In this document: one piece after another, positions 5,638-7,123 of the stretch | How positions within the stretch are numbered: position 1 is the first letter of the stretch | How the letters are laid out: each line of letters begins with the position of its first letter | Assembly: GCA_023664705.1 (NCBI GenBank) | Contig: JAMPFE010000089.1 | Coordinates: 1 to 7,123 of the forward strand | Direction: 5' to 3' | Source of the DNA: Lachnospiraceae bacterium | Lineage (GTDB): Bacteria > Bacillota > Clostridia > Oscillospirales > Ruminococcaceae | Length of the DNA stretch: 7,123 nt | Notes under the pieces: generated by a model | Database searches by the model: none | Seen by the model: the letters and a program-made list of their open reading frames with translations, nothing else | What the model was told of the DNA's origin: nothing | Made by a program: the position numbers and the translations under genes

Positions 5638-6315
5638 TTATTCTACTTTTTGCACAAATTCTGCAAGAGAAAATAGGTTATTTTTGCCAATCCCGTTTCC
5701 TGTTAATGTAATCAAATAGTCGTCCACATCCCATATCAATACATGCGTACCGTATTTCGACTCGAAATATATGCCGCTGCAGCCGTTTACGGTCACCTCA
5801 ACGGGGGCAGGCTTGCCTTCGGTGTTTAGCATCATTGATGCCCCGTGTTTTGTTTCTTGCTGAAACGCGATTTTTACGCCATTATCTTCGTCGTCATATT
5901 CCACAAAATAAAGAAGCTCGTCATCAGCAATAACATTTTCCGTAAACCCGCTCAAATCAGCCGTAAGCCGATAGTGCTCCTCAAGCGTTTTCGGGCAGTC
6001 ATCGACATCCGTTATATGCAGCAGGGTATATAATCCGCGGTTCTGCATGCGGAAATTAGTCCAAAGATAATATGTTGTCGCGGCAGCGCCCATAAGCAAA
6101 AAAGTTACAATGACAATGATAACCGCGATTGGCAGTTTTCTTCCGGTGTGAACACGCGGCGCAGATTTTTCCGACGCAAGTTCTTCCTGAAAAAGCCGCT
6201 TCATTTTCCTGTCAAAGCCGCGTGAAAATTTATGGTCGGGGAGCTTTTTATACTCTGCAATATCGTCACGCAAAGCCTGTTCAAGCGCCTTTGTGATTTT
6301 CTCATCATTTGTCAT
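5638..6315 (-). CDS. DUF4367-type single-pass membrane protein, probable anti-sigma factor or co-regulator
   Basis: 225 residues in three parts: a cytosolic, charged N-terminus with 'LPDHKFSRGFDRKMKRLF' (25-42), which resembles the 'H-x-F-S-x-x-F-x-x-K-M-x-x-L' segment of Bacillota proteins that follow ECF sigma genes; one membrane helix (about 61-84); and an extracytoplasmic domain whose end (172-225: 'VEVTVNGCSGIYFESKYGTHVLIWDVDDYLITLTGN', then a helix 'LFSLAEFVQKVE') matches DUF4367. Such proteins are thought to hold the sigma factor at the membrane and release it on an envelope signal, but no zinc-binding H-x3-C-x2-C motif of ZAS anti-sigma factors is present. ATG at 6315 has GGAGGAATT upstream and overlaps the sigma gene end by 11 nt, indicating coupled translation. 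The anti-sigma role is inferred from position and topology; the DUF4367 match is good. Confidence 0.85.
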   Translation of the reverse strand: MTNDEKITKALEQALRDDIAEYKKLPDHKFSRGFDRKMKRLFQEELASEKSAPRVHTGRKLPIAVIIVIVTFLLMGAAATTYYLWTNFRMQNRGLYTLLHITDVDDCPKTLEEHYRLTADLSGFTENVIADDELLYFVEYDDEDNGVKIAFQQETKHGASMMLNTEGKPAPVEVTVNGCSGIYFESKYGTHVLIWDVDDYLITLTGNGIGKNNLFSLAEFVQKVE

Positions 6316-6820
6316 TGTAGAATTCCTCCGTGAGCATTTGTTTGAGCTGTTTGCGTGCTCGTGCTGCCGACGAGCGAACGGTGTTTATATTCATATCAAG
6401 CAGCTCGGCGATCTCGCCCTCGCTTAAATTTCCGACCCAAAGCATCGTGGCAATGTTTTTTAAAGCGGGCGAGAGCTTTTCTATATTGCGTACTATTTGC
6501 TCATACGCGATATCGACCAATGCGGTTTCCTCAATATTGTCGGCGGCGGGCAGATCATCGAAGAGCTCCGCAGTTCGCTTGTTTGCGGCGAGCATATTCA
6601 GTGAAATGCCCCTTACTATTATAACAAGATACGAGGTGTTTTCATTGCATGAATATGAAGAAAATCTTGAAAAATTTTTTATAACCCGCAGAAAAGCCTC
6701 CTGCACTGCGTCCTCTGCTTGCTCGTGATTATGTAACACCGAGTATGCGGTTTTGTACATCAACTGCTTATTGTCTCTGTACAGCTTTTCTAAAAATTTC
6801 TTCTTGGAGAGCTTTGACAT
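6305..6820 (-). CDS. ECF-type RNA polymerase sigma factor (sigma-70 family)
   Basis: 171-residue group 4 (ECF) sigma factor, which would direct RNA polymerase to a small stress or envelope regulon. Region 2 spans about 13-80, with the core-binding 'HEQAEDAVQEAFLRVIKNFSRF' (32-53). The linker (about 81-111) is acidic and variable. Region 4 spans about 112-163, with the helix-turn-helix 'LSEGEIAELLDMNINTVRSSAARARKQLKQML' (132-163) for -35 recognition. Length and domain order are normal and no extra C-terminal domain is present. ATG at 6820 follows a near-perfect AAAGGAGGTC. The gene is led by a housekeeping-type promoter (6867-6895) and overlaps the DUF4367 gene by 11 nt. No obvious ECF-type AAC...CGT promoter was seen upstream of its own gene or of the downstream secreted-protein gene, so its targets may lie elsewhere. 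Confidence 0.95.
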   Translation of the reverse strand: MSKLSKKKFLEKLYRDNKQLMYKTAYSVLHNHEQAEDAVQEAFLRVIKNFSRFSSYSCNENTSYLVIIVRGISLNMLAANKRTAELFDDLPAADNIEETALVDIAYEQIVRNIEKLSPALKNIATMLWVGNLSEGEIAELLDMNINTVRSSAARARKQLKQMLTEEFYNDK

Positions 6821-6866
6821 TCGCCCGACCTCCTTTCGCGATGTTGCCTTAATATCTTTTTGTCAT

Positions 6867-6895
6867 ATTATAGCACAAAGCCGGAGATTTTGCAA
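6867..6895 (-). promoter_or_regulatory. Extended -10 sigma-A promoter of the sigma/DUF4367 operon
   Basis: On the minus strand: -35 TTGCAA (6895-6890), 17-nt spacer, and TGC directly before the -10 TATAAT (6872-6867), i.e. a consensus extended -10. The start point would be near 6860, about 40 nt before the ATG at 6820. This suggests basal transcription by the housekeeping sigma rather than pure autoregulation. Confidence 0.8.
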
Positions 6896-6916
6896 GTGCA
6901 AACAAAATTTCCCCTC

Positions 6917-6945
6917 TTGACAAACCACTCGCAACGTGATAAAAT
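6917..6945 (+). promoter_or_regulatory. Divergent sigma-A promoter of the short gene at 6975
   Basis: A perfect -35 TTGACA (6917-6922), 17-nt spacer and -10 TAAAAT (6940-6945) with TGA directly before it (extended -10). A perfect TATAAT at 6945-6950 is 22 nt from the -35 and so less likely to be used with it. The two -35 boxes of the divergent promoters are only 21 nt apart. Confidence 0.75.
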
Positions 6946-6974
6946 ATAATAATCTAATAATGAAAGGAGAAAAT

Positions 6975-7121
6975 ATGACGGAAAATCTATTAAACGACAC
7001 ACCCATAACGCTCGAATTGCTCCGCGAGCAGTTCCGCAAAAACGACTTTTCCACAATGCCCGTGAAGGAGACCCGTCCGAGTACGGCGAAGAGGAACTAC
7101 GGCTCTACAAAAAAGTTCTGA
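6975..7121 (+). CDS. Short hypothetical protein, probably the frameshifted start of a longer gene
   Basis: As written, the frame gives 48 residues beginning MTENLLNDTPITLELLREQFRKNDFSTMPV and stopping at TGA (7119-7121). ATG at 6975 follows AAAGGAGA (6963-6970) and a good promoter, so the start is well supported. After about residue 28 the composition turns basic and unlike a folded protein (KETRPSTAKRNYGSTKKF), whereas the other frame from 7061 reads REGDPSEYGEEELRLYKKVLK and stays open to the window end. One extra C in the CCC run at 7059-7061 would join them into a continuous protein that runs off the window. I cannot tell a real mutation from an assembly indel. Family unknown; the gene is divergent from the sigma operon. 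Confidence 0.55.
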   Translation: MTENLLNDTPITLELLREQFRKNDFSTMPVKETRPSTAKRNYGSTKKF

Positions 7122-7123
7122 AG

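Noticed and set aside
6330..6728. 132-codon plus-strand frame
   Set aside because: Antisense to the ECF sigma gene, Ser/Ala-rich shadow of its codons.
1..7123. tRNA, rRNA, CRISPR array, or known riboswitch
   Set aside because: No cloverleaf with conserved TTCGANNC arm, no regularly spaced repeats and no recognisable riboswitch core were found on either strand by eye.

Overview
The window looks like part of a Bacillota (Clostridia) genome, probably a gut Oscillospiraceae/Ruminococcaceae-type bacterium. The reasons are strong AGGAGG-type Shine-Dalgarno sites, sigma-A-like promoters (TTGNNN-17-TATAAT, some with extended -10), intermediate base composition, two genes that match my memory of Tn1549-like integrative conjugative elements (ICEs), and an ECF sigma factor paired with a DUF4367-type membrane protein. 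No database could be searched, so family names rest on recognised motifs.

Layout. (1) 1-963, plus strand: a decayed end of a Tn1549-like conjugation module. It holds a small ICE protein that starts with an MTFFENEL motif (77-469), then the N-terminal part of a TrbL/VirB6-like multi-spanning conjugation protein (510-872). That gene has lost its normal start by an apparent 1-nt deletion in a T run and stops after about 120 codons. A strong hairpin terminator at 931-963, which works on paper in both directions, closes this part. (2) 4627-1003, minus strand: a compact operon of a lipoprotein, two ABC-2-type permeases and a BcrA-like ATPase, with gaps or overlaps of 22, -8 and 2 nt. (3) 5155-4730, minus strand: a small protein with a clear signal peptide, its own promoter and a structured leader, and a large inverted repeat between it and the lipoprotein gene. 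(4) 5609-5313, minus strand: a fragment resembling the C-terminal part of a small secreted protein, without a signal peptide or a good start. (5) 6820-5638, minus strand: an ECF sigma factor overlapping by 11 nt a single-pass membrane protein that is probably its anti-sigma factor or co-regulator, under an extended -10 promoter. (6) 6975-7121, plus strand: a short gene transcribed divergently from the sigma gene; it appears frameshifted, since a different frame looks coding up to the window edge.

Working together (inference). The minus-strand block reads like an envelope-signalling and transport locus: a sigma/anti-sigma switch, one intact and one broken exported small protein, and a lipoprotein plus two-permease ABC exporter. 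The last part has the composition of lantibiotic self-protection modules (LanI + LanFEG), which makes the secreted protein and the exporter the best candidate for an undescribed secreted-effector/immunity or peptide-sensing system. Nothing in the sequence proves this; the ATPase is the only component that can be assigned with near certainty. Three apparent reading-frame breaks (484-488, about 868 and about 7059-7061) lie near the window edges. They may be true decay or indel errors in the assembly.
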